DNA of 64,000 bases from Sinorhizobium meliloti 4H41 (GTDB lineage Bacteria > Pseudomonadota > Alphaproteobacteria > Rhizobiales > Rhizobiaceae). The translations under genes and the position numbers were made by a program. Below, piece by piece: positions 50,195 through 61,615 of the stretch (position 1 is the first letter of the stretch; each line of letters opens with the position of its first letter). The notes beneath the pieces were generated by a model that saw only the letters and a list, made by a program, of their open reading frames with translations, was not told the origin of the DNA and searched no databases. The stretch spans positions 1,192,788 through 1,256,787 of the forward strand of contig NZ_AQWP01000001.1 of assembly GCF_000375585.1 (NCBI RefSeq), given 5' to 3'.

Positions 50195-50617
50195 TTGCGA
50201 AATAAACTTTCCCTGGCCGTTTTTCTCGCCTTGGCGACCCCGGCCCTTGCCGAAAAACCGATGACGGTCTGGCGCGATCCGGATTGCGGCTGCTGCGACG
50301 CCTACGTCGATTACCTGCGCTCCGAGAACTTCGAGGTTCACGTGATCGATGACCGGGACTTCGTCAACCGTTCGGTGGCGGCGGGGGTGCCGGAGCGTGG
50401 CATGGGTTGCCACCTGGCGGAAATCGACGGCTATACCCTGAGCGGCCTGATACCGGCCGATATCATCCGGCGTTTGCTCCATGAACGCCCCGCCGTCACG
50501 GGTATCACGCTGCCGGGCATGCCGGCGAATGCGCCGGGTATGGCTTCCAAAAAGACGGGGTCGTTGCGCATCTTTTCTTTCGGTCCCGACGGCCCGGCGG
50601 TCTATTCCGATGAGTGA
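50195..50617 (+). CDS. DUF411 (CopG-like) periplasmic metal-binding protein
   Basis: A 140-residue protein with a signal peptide (cleaved near LALATPALAEK) and the DUF411 hallmark WRDPDCGCCDAYVDYL, a CGCC cluster in a thioredoxin-like fold. MGCHLAEIDGY and LPGMPANAPGM add further Cys, His and Met. DUF411 proteins are linked to copper and other metal handling. It starts with TTG, supported by GAAGGAGAA just upstream; no ATG precedes the signal peptide. Confidence 0.87.
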   Translation: MRNKLSLAVFLALATPALAEKPMTVWRDPDCGCCDAYVDYLRSENFEVHVIDDRDFVNRSVAAGVPERGMGCHLAEIDGYTLSGLIPADIIRRLLHERPAVTGITLPGMPANAPGMASKKTGSLRIFSFGPDGPAVYSDE

Positions 50618-50635
50618 GCAGCGGAGGCGGGGCCG

Positions 50636-51142
50636 ATGCGTGTGCGCAAACTCATGACGGCCTTTGTCGCGGCGGGCATCGGCGCTGCGGGCTGGTTTGC
50701 CGCCGCTGCGCAGCGGCCGGTGGCCAACGGCGTGACCTTTCTAGGGGAGGCCGTCACGTCCGAACAGATCGACCTTGGACGGGCGATCTACCAGGACCAT
50801 TGCGCCTCTTGCCACGGGGTGCGGCTGGAAGGAGAGCCTGACTGGCGACGGAGAAAAGCGAGCGGCCGCATGCCCGCGCCGCCGCATGATGCAACCGGAC
50901 ATACCTGGCATCATTCGGATCAGGAGCTGTTCACCTTCACCAAATTGGGTCTCGGCGCGGTTCTACCGGACTATGAAAGCGATATGCCCGCTTTTGGGGG
51001 GCTGCTGACCGATGCCGAGATCACTGCGGTTCTGGGGTTCATCAAGAGCAGGTGGCCGGAGCGCCAGCGCAAAATACAGACCCGGATCACCGCGGGCGAC
51101 GGGCAGAGCCATGAGAACAACGGGAGACTCGAAAATGAGTGA
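50636..51142 (+). CDS. class I c-type cytochrome, exported
   Basis: A 168-residue protein with an N-terminal membrane/signal segment (residues 5-25) and one heme-binding CASCH motif near residue 60, preceded by the GRAIYQDH helix of class I cytochromes c. SDMPAFGGLLTD near 120 supplies the likely axial Met. It would act as a periplasmic electron carrier. Comparable cytochromes accompany DUF411 in copper-type loci. It overlaps the following gene by 8 bp. Confidence 0.87.
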   Translation: MRVRKLMTAFVAAGIGAAGWFAAAAQRPVANGVTFLGEAVTSEQIDLGRAIYQDHCASCHGVRLEGEPDWRRRKASGRMPAPPHDATGHTWHHSDQELFTFTKLGLGAVLPDYESDMPAFGGLLTDAEITAVLGFIKSRWPERQRKIQTRITAGDGQSHENNGRLENE

Positions 51143-51398
51143 AATCGTAAAAACCGCCAGCACAAGGCAAGTAGCTGGCCTGCGGATGCCGTTCGGCCGC
51201 CGCGGCTGGATCCTTGTCGGACTGGGCGTTGCCGGAACCGGCCTGGCCGCAAATTGGGACTGGCTCGCAGCGGCGGGTGTGGCCCCCATTCTCTTGAGCC
51301 TCGCGCCCTGCGCGGTGATGTGTGCCACCGGATATTGCGTCATGTGCCGAAGCAAGAAGCCGGCCGATGCACCGGGCACCGATGAACGAACCAAGTAA
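51135..51398 (+). CDS. small Cys-rich membrane protein
   Basis: An 87-residue protein with basic N-terminus (MSEIVKTASTRQ), a hydrophobic helix at about 25-45 and a second short one that contains LAPCAVMCATGYCVMC, four cysteines and two methionines near the membrane. The tail is polar. I recognise the general type from metal-resistance loci but not a named family. It overlaps the cytochrome gene, so translation is coupled. Confidence 0.75.
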   Translation: MSEIVKTASTRQVAGLRMPFGRRGWILVGLGVAGTGLAANWDWLAAAGVAPILLSLAPCAVMCATGYCVMCRSKKPADAPGTDERTK

Positions 51399-51419
51399 CC
51401 AGAAAAAGGAGAGACCAGG

Positions 51420-51716
51420 ATGAATACCATTACGAAGCTAACGCTTTCGGCAGCACTGCTCATTGCGACCGCCGCCTATGCGAACGATAGCGCGTCCCCC
51501 GTCGCGAAGGACGAGGCGGTTAAAGGCGGCATGGATATGATGGGTGGCGACATGTCCGGAATGAAGGGCATGATGGACATGATGCGCGCCATGGGGCCGA
51601 TGATGGAGGCATGCGCGGGGATGATGAAGCAGATGGCTCATCATCATCCGCTGCACGGCGACGAAGCGGCTCCGGCCACCGAAGGGGAAGCAAAGCCATT
51701 GCCGCAGGACGGCTGA
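51420..51716 (+). CDS. periplasmic Met/His-rich protein
   Basis: A 98-residue protein with a signal peptide (MNTITKLTLSAALLIATAAYA). The mature part is very Met-rich (repeats of MDMMGGDMSGMKGMM type) and includes HHHPLHGD, the kind of sequence that binds Cu(I)/Cu(II) in the periplasm. AAAAAGGAGAG precedes the ATG. It closes the operon; a weak hairpin at 51743-51773 follows. Confidence 0.83.
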   Translation: MNTITKLTLSAALLIATAAYANDSASPVAKDEAVKGGMDMMGGDMSGMKGMMDMMRAMGPMMEACAGMMKQMAHHHPLHGDEAAPATEGEAKPLPQDG

Positions 51717-51742
51717 CGCAATTCCGTAGGATATGAAACGAG

Positions 51743-51773
51743 GGCGGTCTCTCGCAGGACCAACGGGACCGCC
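51743..51773 (+). terminator. weak hairpin after the copper-type operon
   Basis: GGCGGTC pairs with GACCGCC across a 17-nt loop. It is followed by a pyrimidine-rich tract (TTCAACTCTCTTTC) but no clean T-run. Confidence 0.4.
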
Positions 51774-51924
51774 TTCAACTCTCTTTCACCCCTAAATTAT
51801 GAAGGAGCAGAACCGGGGGCGGGAAGCCATGCAGGCCGGCCGGCGCGTTGGCGCACTTGACAGACAGATTATTGACGTTTTCTCGCGCCTGCTTCGCCAG
51901 GAGGGGGTGATGAAAAACCAAAAA

Positions 51925-51948
51925 AAAACAAGGCCAAAGCCTTGTTTT
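51925..51948 (-). terminator. strong minus-strand intrinsic terminator without an assigned gene
   Basis: AAAACAAGGC and GCCTTGTTTT form a perfect 10-bp stem around CAAA. On the minus strand the stem continues into an uninterrupted T-run (complement of the A-tract at 51920-51928). No minus-strand gene is recognisable upstream of it, up to proS. Confidence 0.65.
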
Positions 51949-51973
51949 CTAAGTGTCGCGTGATCTCTAATCC

Positions 51974-52457
51974 GTTTCCGGCGGCAGCGAACGAGCGCGC
52001 CTAAGATCTTATCCTCCCAAGACTTGACCGCGAATTTCGGCAAGAATTTGGTCTTCCTGCCTGTTTTGTGAGCCGAAATTAGCTCAAACCTTGGGCGCTG
52101 TCATCTGCTTTTTTTGCATTTTTGCTACAGTCGGGTAAAATTTTTCCGTTGACACCAACTGTCTTCGTCCTGTTACTAGCGTGCTCTTTTGCCGCAGGGG
52201 CGGGACCGGTTTTCTCATCCGGGTTATGCGTCGACGCAGCGATAGCCGGCCCTAAGGCAGGGTTCCCTTCCGCGCGCGAAGCGGCTATGAACGCTGAACT
52301 CGAAAGGTTCCCGTCGATGCGTCGCCGGGAAAATCAAGAGCCCTGTTAGAATGGCAACAGCTGCCTACCCTGATCTCAGGCGAAGGAGCGGCCGAAGCAC
52401 AACGTCATTTTGCCTGAATCCGTCGATAGTGCGAATTCACCAGTTCTGGAACCCGTC
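51974..52457 (+). promoter_or_regulatory. proS upstream region with candidate promoter
   Basis: An AT-richer non-coding stretch. TTGCAT (52114-52119) and TAAAAT (52136-52141) are 16 nt apart and make a plausible sigma70 promoter reading toward proS, with a leader of about 310 nt. I see no other regulatory element here beyond the doubtful short frame at 52149. Confidence 0.45.
52149..52349 (+). CDS. doubtful small exported peptide
   Basis: An open frame of about 66 codons starting with TTG (another TTG lies at 52122). It begins with a signal-like stretch (TPTVFVLLLACSFAAGAG) and then loses any pattern. There is no ribosome binding site and the start coincides with a TTGACA box, so it may be only leader DNA of proS. 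No family is recognised. Confidence 0.22.
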   Translation: MTPTVFVLLLACSFAAGAGPVFSSGLCVDAAIAGPKAGFPSAREAAMNAELERFPSMRRRENQEPC

Positions 52458-53786
52458 ATGCGCCTGTCCCGCTTTTTCATGCCCATCTTAAAGGAAAATC
52501 CGAAGGAAGCGGAAATCGTTTCCCATCGACTGATGCTGAGGACAGGCATGGTCCGCCAGCAGTCCGCGGGCATCTATACATGGCTGCCGCTCGGCAAGCG
52601 CGTGCTGGACAAGGTGAATGCGATCATTCGCGAAGAGCAGAACCGTTCCGGCGCCATCGAACTGCTGATGCCGACGCTGCAGTCGGCGGAGCTCTGGCAG
52701 GAGAGCGGGCGCTATGACGCCTACGGCAAGGAGATGCTGCGCATCAAAGACCGGCAGGACCGGCCGATGCTCTACGGACCGACGAACGAGGAGATGATCA
52801 CCGACATCTTCCGCTCCTACGTCAAGTCCTACCGCCATCTGCCGCTGAACCTCTACCATATCCAGCTGAAGTTCCGTGACGAGATCCGTCCGCGCTTCGG
52901 CACCATGCGTTCGCGCGAGTTTCTGATGAAGGACGCCTATTCCTTCGATCTCGACCGGGCAGGGGCGGAGCACGCCTATAACAAGATGTTTGCCGCCTAT
53001 CTCCGCACCTTCGACCGGATGGGCCTGCGCGCCATACCGATGCGTGCCGACACGGGCCCGATCGGCGGGAATCTCAGCCATGAGTTCATCATCCTTGCCG
53101 ACACGGGCGAGTCCGAGGTGTTCTGCCACAAGGACTTCCTCGGCTTCGACATTCCGGGCGAGGATACGAATTTCGACGACGTCGCGGGCCTGAGGACGAT
53201 CTTCGACAAGTGGACGTCGCGCTATGCGGCGACCTCGGAAATGCATGACGAGGCCGCCTTCGGCGCCATCCCCGAAGGCGAGCGCCTGTCCGCGCGCGGC
53301 ATCGAGGTGGGTCACATCTTCTATTTCGGCACCAAATATTCCGAGGCGATGGGTGCGAAAGTGCTCGGGCCGGACGGCAAGGAACACACGGTGCACATGG
53401 GCTCCTATGGTATCGGTCCGACTCGCCTGGTGCCGGCGATCATCGAAGCTTCGCATGACGACAACGGTATCATCTGGCCGAAAGCGATCGCTCCGTTCGA
53501 CGTCGTCGTCATCAACATGAAAACGGGCGATGACGCTTGCGATGCGGCTTGCGGCAGGGTCTACTCTGATCTCGGCAAGGCTGGATTCGACGTTCTTCTT
53601 GACGACACCGACGAGCGCGCCGGCGGGAAGTTCGCGACCGCCGACCTTATCGGCGTGCCGGTGCAGGTGATCGTCGGACCGCGTTCGATCGCGAACGGCG
53701 AAGTCGAAGTGAAGGACCGCAGGACCGGCGCGCGGGAGACGATGACCGTCGAAGCGGCGATCAACAAACTGGTCGCGGCGAGATAA
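52458..53786 (+). CDS. proS: prolyl-tRNA synthetase (short, alphaproteobacterial type)
   Basis: A 442-residue class II synthetase that charges tRNA-Pro. It is the short type that lacks the large editing insertion of E. coli ProRS: the catalytic motifs ([56 protein letters not shown]) follow one another directly. The anticodon-binding domain begins near [10 protein letters not shown]. The start MRLSRFFMP at 52458 is the family start; the track of residues upstream is unlike it. Confidence 0.95.
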   Translation: MRLSRFFMPILKENPKEAEIVSHRLMLRTGMVRQQSAGIYTWLPLGKRVLDKVNAIIREEQNRSGAIELLMPTLQSAELWQESGRYDAYGKEMLRIKDRQDRPMLYGPTNEEMITDIFRSYVKSYRHLPLNLYHIQLKFRDEIRPRFGTMRSREFLMKDAYSFDLDRAGAEHAYNKMFAAYLRTFDRMGLRAIPMRADTGPIGGNLSHEFIILADTGESEVFCHKDFLGFDIPGEDTNFDDVAGLRTIFDKWTSRYAATSEMHDEAAFGAIPEGERLSARGIEVGHIFYFGTKYSEAMGAKVLGPDGKEHTVHMGSYGIGPTRLVPAIIEASHDDNGIIWPKAIAPFDVVVINMKTGDDACDAACGRVYSDLGKAGFDVLLDDTDERAGGKFATADLIGVPVQVIVGPRSIANGEVEVKDRRTGARETMTVEAAINKLVAAR

Positions 53787-53801
53787 CAGACGAAGGGATC
53801 G

Positions 53802-55115
53802 ATGATGACCGCGGCGACGGATGAGCAAGTGCAGGCTGCCGCTCCATCCAGCAAATCTTCCAGCCGTCCCTTCTCCGCCTTCGAGCGTATGGTCGCCTGG
53901 CGCTACCTGCGTTCGCGGCGCAAGGAAGCGTTCATCTCGGTCATTGCCGGCTTTTCCTTCATAGGGATCATGCTTGGGGTGGGAACGCTGATCATCGTCA
54001 TGGCGGTGATGAACGGCTTCCGAACCGAGCTCATTTCGCGCATTCTCGGCATGAACGGCCACATGATCGTCCAGCCTCTGGACGGCCCGCTCACCAATTA
54101 TGCCGATCTGGCCACCAATTTCTCCGCCGTTCCGGGCGTGACCATGGCCATTCCGATCGTCGAGGGCCAGGTTCTCGCGCAAGGCCTGGGCGATGCGTCG
54201 ACGGGTGCGCTCGTTCGCGGGATACGCGCCGACGACCTCACCAAGCTGAAGTCGATCTCGGGAAATATTCAGTCCGGCGACCTCGTCGGCTTCGCCTCGG
54301 GCAGCGGCGTCGCCATCGGCTCGCGCATGGCCGAGCAGCTGGGCATCCGGGTGGGTGGGACGATCACGCTCACCTCACCCAACGGCGACGTCACGCCGAT
54401 GGGCATGAATCCGAGGGTCAAGGCCTATACCGTCTCGGCCATCTTCGAGATGGGCATGTCGGAATACGACGCGACCATCATCTTCATGCCGCTCGAGGAA
54501 GCGCAGCTCTACTTCAATGCCGAAGGCCTCGTCCAGTCGATCGAGATATTCGCCGAGCATCCGGACGCGGTCGACGAGCTTCGCAAGCCGGTGGAGGATG
54601 CCGCCGGCCGGCAGATATTCATTACGGACTGGCGCGAACGCAACAGAACATTCTTTTCCGCGCTCGAGGTGGAACGGAACGTGATGTTCATGATCCTGAC
54701 GCTGATCGTGCTGGTCGCGGCGCTGAACATCATCTCCGGCCTGATCATGCTGGTAAAGGACAAGGGCAGCGATATCGCGATCCTCAGGACGATGGGCGCG
54801 ACCTCCGGCTCGGTGATGCGCATCTTCTTCATGACGGGCGCCGCAATCGGGGTCACGGGAACCATCGCGGGCGTCGTCCTCGGGGTCGTCGTCTGCCTCA
54901 ACATCGAGTCGATCCGCCAGTTCTTCTCCTGGGTGTCCGGCGCCACGCTCTTCGATCCGGAGCTCTATTTCCTCAGCCAGCTTCCGGCCGATATGAACGC
55001 CGATGAGACCGTCACCGTCGTCGTCATGGCGCTTGCGCTTTCCTTCCTTGCCACGATCTTCCCGGCCTGGCGCGCCTCGCGCCTCGATCCGGTGCAGGCC
55101 CTGCGGTACGAATAA
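53802..55115 (+). CDS. lolC: lipoprotein-releasing ABC transporter permease (LolC/LolE)
   Basis: A 437-residue permease with four transmembrane helices (one near residue 45, three near 290-430) and a large periplasmic MacB-like domain. [38 protein letters not shown] is the family signature. With LolD it extracts lipoproteins from the inner membrane. Only one permease gene is present, as is usual in alphaproteobacteria, so it probably works as a homodimer (LolF-like arrangement). lolD follows 17 bp later. Confidence 0.93.
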   Translation: MMTAATDEQVQAAAPSSKSSSRPFSAFERMVAWRYLRSRRKEAFISVIAGFSFIGIMLGVGTLIIVMAVMNGFRTELISRILGMNGHMIVQPLDGPLTNYADLATNFSAVPGVTMAIPIVEGQVLAQGLGDASTGALVRGIRADDLTKLKSISGNIQSGDLVGFASGSGVAIGSRMAEQLGIRVGGTITLTSPNGDVTPMGMNPRVKAYTVSAIFEMGMSEYDATIIFMPLEEAQLYFNAEGLVQSIEIFAEHPDAVDELRKPVEDAAGRQIFITDWRERNRTFFSALEVERNVMFMILTLIVLVAALNIISGLIMLVKDKGSDIAILRTMGATSGSVMRIFFMTGAAIGVTGTIAGVVLGVVVCLNIESIRQFFSWVSGATLFDPELYFLSQLPADMNADETVTVVVMALALSFLATIFPAWRASRLDPVQALRYE

Positions 55116-55132
55116 CAAGGACAACAGCTCAA

Positions 55133-55819
55133 ATGAATGCGCGCGTGGCACTGCAGCTCTCCGGCATCGAGCGGCACTATGGCGAGGGCGACACGTTTCT
55201 GCCGATCCTCAAGGGAGCCGACCTGACGTTGCGAAGCGGCGAGACGGTCGCCCTCGTGGCCCCATCCGGTACCGGAAAGTCGACATTGCTTCATATCGCA
55301 GGGCTGCTCGAACACCCGGACGAGGGCGAGGTGCTCGTGAACGGCACCTCATGCAACGGGCTCAGCGACGACCGGCGAACCGCCATCCGCCGCAACGAGA
55401 TCGGCTTCGTCTACCAGTTCCATCATCTCCTGCCGGAATTCTCGGCGCTGGAGAACATCATGATGCCGCAACTGATCGCCGGATTGCCCAAGGCCGAGGC
55501 GGCGGAGCGGGCATCGGCCCTCCTGGACTATATGCGCATCGGCCATCGCGGCAGCCACCGCCCGACCGAGCTTTCCGGCGGCGAGCAGCAGCGCGTCGCC
55601 ATCGCCAGGGCGGTCGCCAATGCGCCGCTCATCCTTCTGGCGGACGAGCCGACCGGCAACCTCGACCCCGAGACGGCCGGCTATGTGTTCGAGGCGCTGG
55701 AAGCCCTCGCTCGCCAGTCCGGGCTCGCGGCGCTGATCGCCACCCACAATCACGAACTCGCTTCGCTCATGGATCGCCGCGTGACCATCGAGGACGGCAA
55801 GGTCGTCGAACTGAAATAG
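55133..55819 (+). CDS. lolD: lipoprotein-releasing ABC transporter ATPase LolD
   Basis: A 228-residue ABC ATPase. Walker A is APSGTGKST near residue 44, the signature [17 protein letters not shown] near 145, Walker [14 protein letters not shown], and the H-loop [26 protein letters not shown] is typical of the LolD/MacB group. It pairs with the adjacent permease. Lower-scoring alternatives within this subfamily are excluded mainly by the partner gene. Confidence 0.94.
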   Translation: MNARVALQLSGIERHYGEGDTFLPILKGADLTLRSGETVALVAPSGTGKSTLLHIAGLLEHPDEGEVLVNGTSCNGLSDDRRTAIRRNEIGFVYQFHHLLPEFSALENIMMPQLIAGLPKAEAAERASALLDYMRIGHRGSHRPTELSGGEQQRVAIARAVANAPLILLADEPTGNLDPETAGYVFEALEALARQSGLAALIATHNHELASLMDRRVTIEDGKVVELK

Positions 55820-56011
55820 TTCGGCCGCGGCTGCGCCTACTTGGCTCCGACCTCGCTCGAGGCCGCGGTCACCCGCCTCGGGCTGCGCTCCTTGCATGTT
55901 CCATTCGAGGCGTGTCGCCCCTCGGAAGGGCATGCACGAATGCGGGCCGCCGGTGCACGTTAACCATAGCCACTGAATAGCGGGTCTTCTATGCAGACTT
56001 CCTTGACTATC

Positions 56012-56037
56012 GAACAAAATTAGAACAAAAAGGGAAC
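56012..56037 (+). promoter_or_regulatory. double LexA (SOS) box
   Basis: GAAC occurs at 56012, 56023 and 56034, always with 7 nt between. Read on the other strand this is GTTC-N7-GTTC twice, the LexA recognition pattern of alphaproteobacteria, in two overlapping copies. TTGACT at 56003-56008 could be a -35 element. The boxes end 22 bp before the start of the 28-residue protein gene. Confidence 0.72.
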
Positions 56038-56059
56038 AGTAGCGGAAAGGAGACAAGTT

Positions 56060-56146
56060 ATGGCTGATTTCGTACGTGATCTTGCTGCCTTCGCCTCGAT
56101 GAGCCTTTTCATCGTGAGCATCTCGGTAATCGCTCTCGGCTTGTGA
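56060..56146 (+). CDS. 28-residue membrane micropeptide, probable SOS-induced (SidA-like)
   Basis: The frame encodes 28 residues: a short charged N-terminus (MADFVRDLA) and one hydrophobic helix from about residue 9 to the end (SLFIVSISVIALGL). AAAGGAGA lies 7 bp before the ATG, a near-ideal ribosome binding site. Two overlapping LexA boxes stand directly upstream. Caulobacter SidA, a 29-residue inner-membrane protein made on DNA damage, blocks division by binding divisome proteins; size, topology and inferred control agree, but I have made no sequence alignment. It lies between lolD and dnaE. Confidence 0.72.
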   Translation: MADFVRDLAAFASMSLFIVSISVIALGL

Positions 56147-56201
56147 CCGGGATTTATCGAGCGTGCTCCGCGTTCCTGTCGAGCGCGCACTAAACACCGC
56201 A

Positions 56202-56222
56202 CGCCGGGCAAAAACCCCGGCG
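56202..56222 (+). terminator. hairpin after the micropeptide gene
   Basis: CGCCGGG pairs with CCCGGCG around CAAAAAC. It follows the micropeptide gene by 55 bp and precedes dnaE by 75 bp. There is no T-run, so it may be a terminator or only an mRNA 3' stabilising stem. Confidence 0.35.
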
Positions 56223-56297
56223 GCCCGTCCTTGAGACTGGACAGTTGGGACGGGAAACAGGATATCCTCGACGCCGGACAAGAATCGGAGTGCGGCG

Positions 56298-59807
<3,510 letters not shown>

Positions 59808-59837
59808 GGCCCGTCGAGATTCATTTCGCGTCTCGTA

Positions 59838-60091
59838 AGACGCGCGGCCGCTGTAGGGAACTTTTCGGAGGGCTGCATCTCTCCTCATCCTCATCTCTGT
59901 GCTCGTCACAGGGATGAGAGCAGCGCCGCGTCTGCGGCGCGGAAGACCCTTTCCAGCCCAAGGACTTGGTCTGAAAGAACTTTTCCCGCGCCGCGTATGC
60001 GGCGCTGCTGGATCTCTTTGACAAGCACAGAAAGAGATGAGGATGAGAGAGCGCAGCTCTCCGAAAAGTTTCCTACAGCGCCGCCGCGTCT
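59838..60091. repeat. long palindromic RIME-like mosaic element
   Basis: Two imperfect inverted arms of about 100 bp (59838-59941 and 59990-60091) enclose about 50 bp. Arms share GTAGGGAACTTTTCGGAG-type, CATCCTCATCTCTGTGCT-type and GCGCCGCGTCTGCGGCGC-type pieces. Each GCGCCGCG block is itself a palindrome. The inner part repeats the CAGCCCAAGGACT motif of the RIME-like unit at 28219. It sits after dnaE, between convergent genes, and could fold into a very long stem in RNA. Confidence 0.75.
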
Positions 60092-60123
60092 ATCAGACAC
60101 GCAAAGGTCGCTGCAGCACTTTG
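60073..60123 (-). repeat. inverted copy of the 35462-35513 repeat unit
   Basis: Read on the minus strand, 60123-60073 matches the second hairpin unit at 35462-35513 with only a few differences (CAAAGTGCTGCAGCG start, GGCGCTGTAG end). It overlaps the right arm of the larger mosaic element. A third, different small hairpin (CTTCGCCCCG/CCGGGAGAAG, about 60196-60221) follows, so the whole 59838-60221 interval is a cluster of repeats. Confidence 0.7.
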
Positions 60124-60268
60124 AGCTGCTCTATGTCTTGTCCATTGACAGGCTACCATATCACCCCCTCGAAGAGCGGGCCTTTGCCGCTTTTCTCTTC
60201 GCCCCGCTTGCCGGGAGAAGGCAGGGCGACAAGGGGCAAACCAGGGTGCGGAAATCACCCCATGCCTT

Positions 60269-61489
60269 TCACCCGCGCCGCTCCCTCGTCACGGTGATGA
60301 AATCCGTTCCCTTGCCCGTCTCCAGTCCCGATTCGGTATCGGTGATCGAGAGTGACGAGCCGTTTGCAAGGAGGCCGGCGAGGCGTTCGCGAACGTCTTC
60401 GGGCACCGTGATGCGGCTCAGCGTCCTCTCCAGCGTGTCGGGCTCGCCTTCCTCTGTGATGCCAAGTCGCTTCTTGGTCGTTTTCGGCAGCTTGTTCTCG
60501 AGCGACATGCCGAACCATTTGCCCTGTCCGGTTTTCGTATCGAGATCCTGGAACTGCAGCAGATGTGTCCCGAGCGCCATTTCCGGCTCTGCGATGGCAA
60601 TCTCGGCTTCGAAAAGCGGCTGGAATTGCCGGCGCACGCGCAACACGCCATTCAACGGTGTACTGCGGCCCGCCTTGCGAAAGACGGCTTCGATCAGCTC
60701 CGGCGTTATCTTGCCATCGACGGGCAGAGCTTCGGCCCTTTGGAACGCTTCGATCGCGGCGGCCGTTGCCGGACCGCTGAAGCCATCCGGCAGACCTGCA
60801 TCGTAGCCGAGCGTATTGAGGAGCGTCTGGAGGTCGCGCACGCTCTCTTGCGTACCGCGCCGGGTAATCAGAATACGTATCGGGGCCTTCGCCTCGTCGG
60901 ATGCGACGGGCGAGGGGCGTTTGTCGGTCATGGCGACTTCAACTGCGCTCCGGTTGAACTCCCCGATCGCCGGCCGCAGGGGGACGTCCGACAGGGCAGG
61001 TCCCTGCGGCCGCGACTGGCTCGGCTGGAAAAGCATTTCGTGCGCGATCTCGACCGGGGCGATCTGCCGATCCGATATGACCACATGCATGCCGTAGCCC
61101 GTCATCTTGAACAGGCTCGCCGCGAATTTGCTCGGCAGCCGCACGCAACCGTGCGAAGCCGGATAATCCGGTACATGGTTTGAGCCATGCAGGGCAATGC
61201 CGGACCAGGTAAGCCGCTGCATGAACGGCATCGGCGCATTCGAATAGATGTTCGACTCGTGACGTCGGCGCTTCTCCAGGATCGAGAAAATGCCCGTCGG
61301 CGTCGCGTGCCCGGCCTTGCCGGTTGACACTTTCGACGTGGCGACCACCGTGTCGCCGTCATAGACGACGAGGGACTGCTGCTCCCTCGATACGACGATC
61401 TGCAACGGCGCCTTGGCGCCGGCCGCAAGCGCGGACGGCGACGCCATGACGAAAACCGCGAATCCCATCCGGAGAGCGAAACGCAACAC
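60269..61489 (-). CDS. L,D-transpeptidase with peptidoglycan-binding domain
   Basis: A 406-residue exported enzyme (signal peptide ends near ALAAGA). The YkuD catalytic domain has IALHGSN and the active-site motif SHGCVRL, with His113 and Cys115. A peptidoglycan-binding domain (LQTLLNTLGYDAGLPDGFSGPATAAAIEAFQ) follows near residue 215, and the last 120 residues are unassigned. It would form 3-3 cross-links or link proteins to the wall in the periplasm. It starts with GTG at 61489, with GAGGG ahead. Confidence 0.9.
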   Translation of the reverse strand: MLRFALRMGFAVFVMASPSALAAGAKAPLQIVVSREQQSLVVYDGDTVVATSKVSTGKAGHATPTGIFSILEKRRRHESNIYSNAPMPFMQRLTWSGIALHGSNHVPDYPASHGCVRLPSKFAASLFKMTGYGMHVVISDRQIAPVEIAHEMLFQPSQSRPQGPALSDVPLRPAIGEFNRSAVEVAMTDKRPSPVASDEAKAPIRILITRRGTQESVRDLQTLLNTLGYDAGLPDGFSGPATAAAIEAFQRAEALPVDGKITPELIEAVFRKAGRSTPLNGVLRVRRQFQPLFEAEIAIAEPEMALGTHLLQFQDLDTKTGQGKWFGMSLENKLPKTTKKRLGITEEGEPDTLERTLSRITVPEDVRERLAGLLANGSSLSITDTESGLETGKGTDFITVTRERRG

Positions 61490-61615
61490 CTACCCTCATT
61501 CAGACAGTGGCGGCACCGCAAACGGACGACGGAGCCGTGGAAGCAGGCTAGCGTTCAATATTTAAGGAATTGCCCCATACGATGCGTCAGCCGTCCGGTC
61601 GGGCAACCGTGACGG

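Noticed and set aside
51799..51963. A 54-codon plus-strand frame (ATG at 51799) running into the A-rich hairpin
   Set aside because: It has no ribosome binding site, its end overlaps a terminator-like hairpin, and the translation shows no family pattern.
51792..52043. Minus-strand frame of 83 residues across the orphan terminator
   Set aside because: It reads straight through the strong minus-strand terminator at 51925-51948, and the start would be a TTG with no ribosome binding site.
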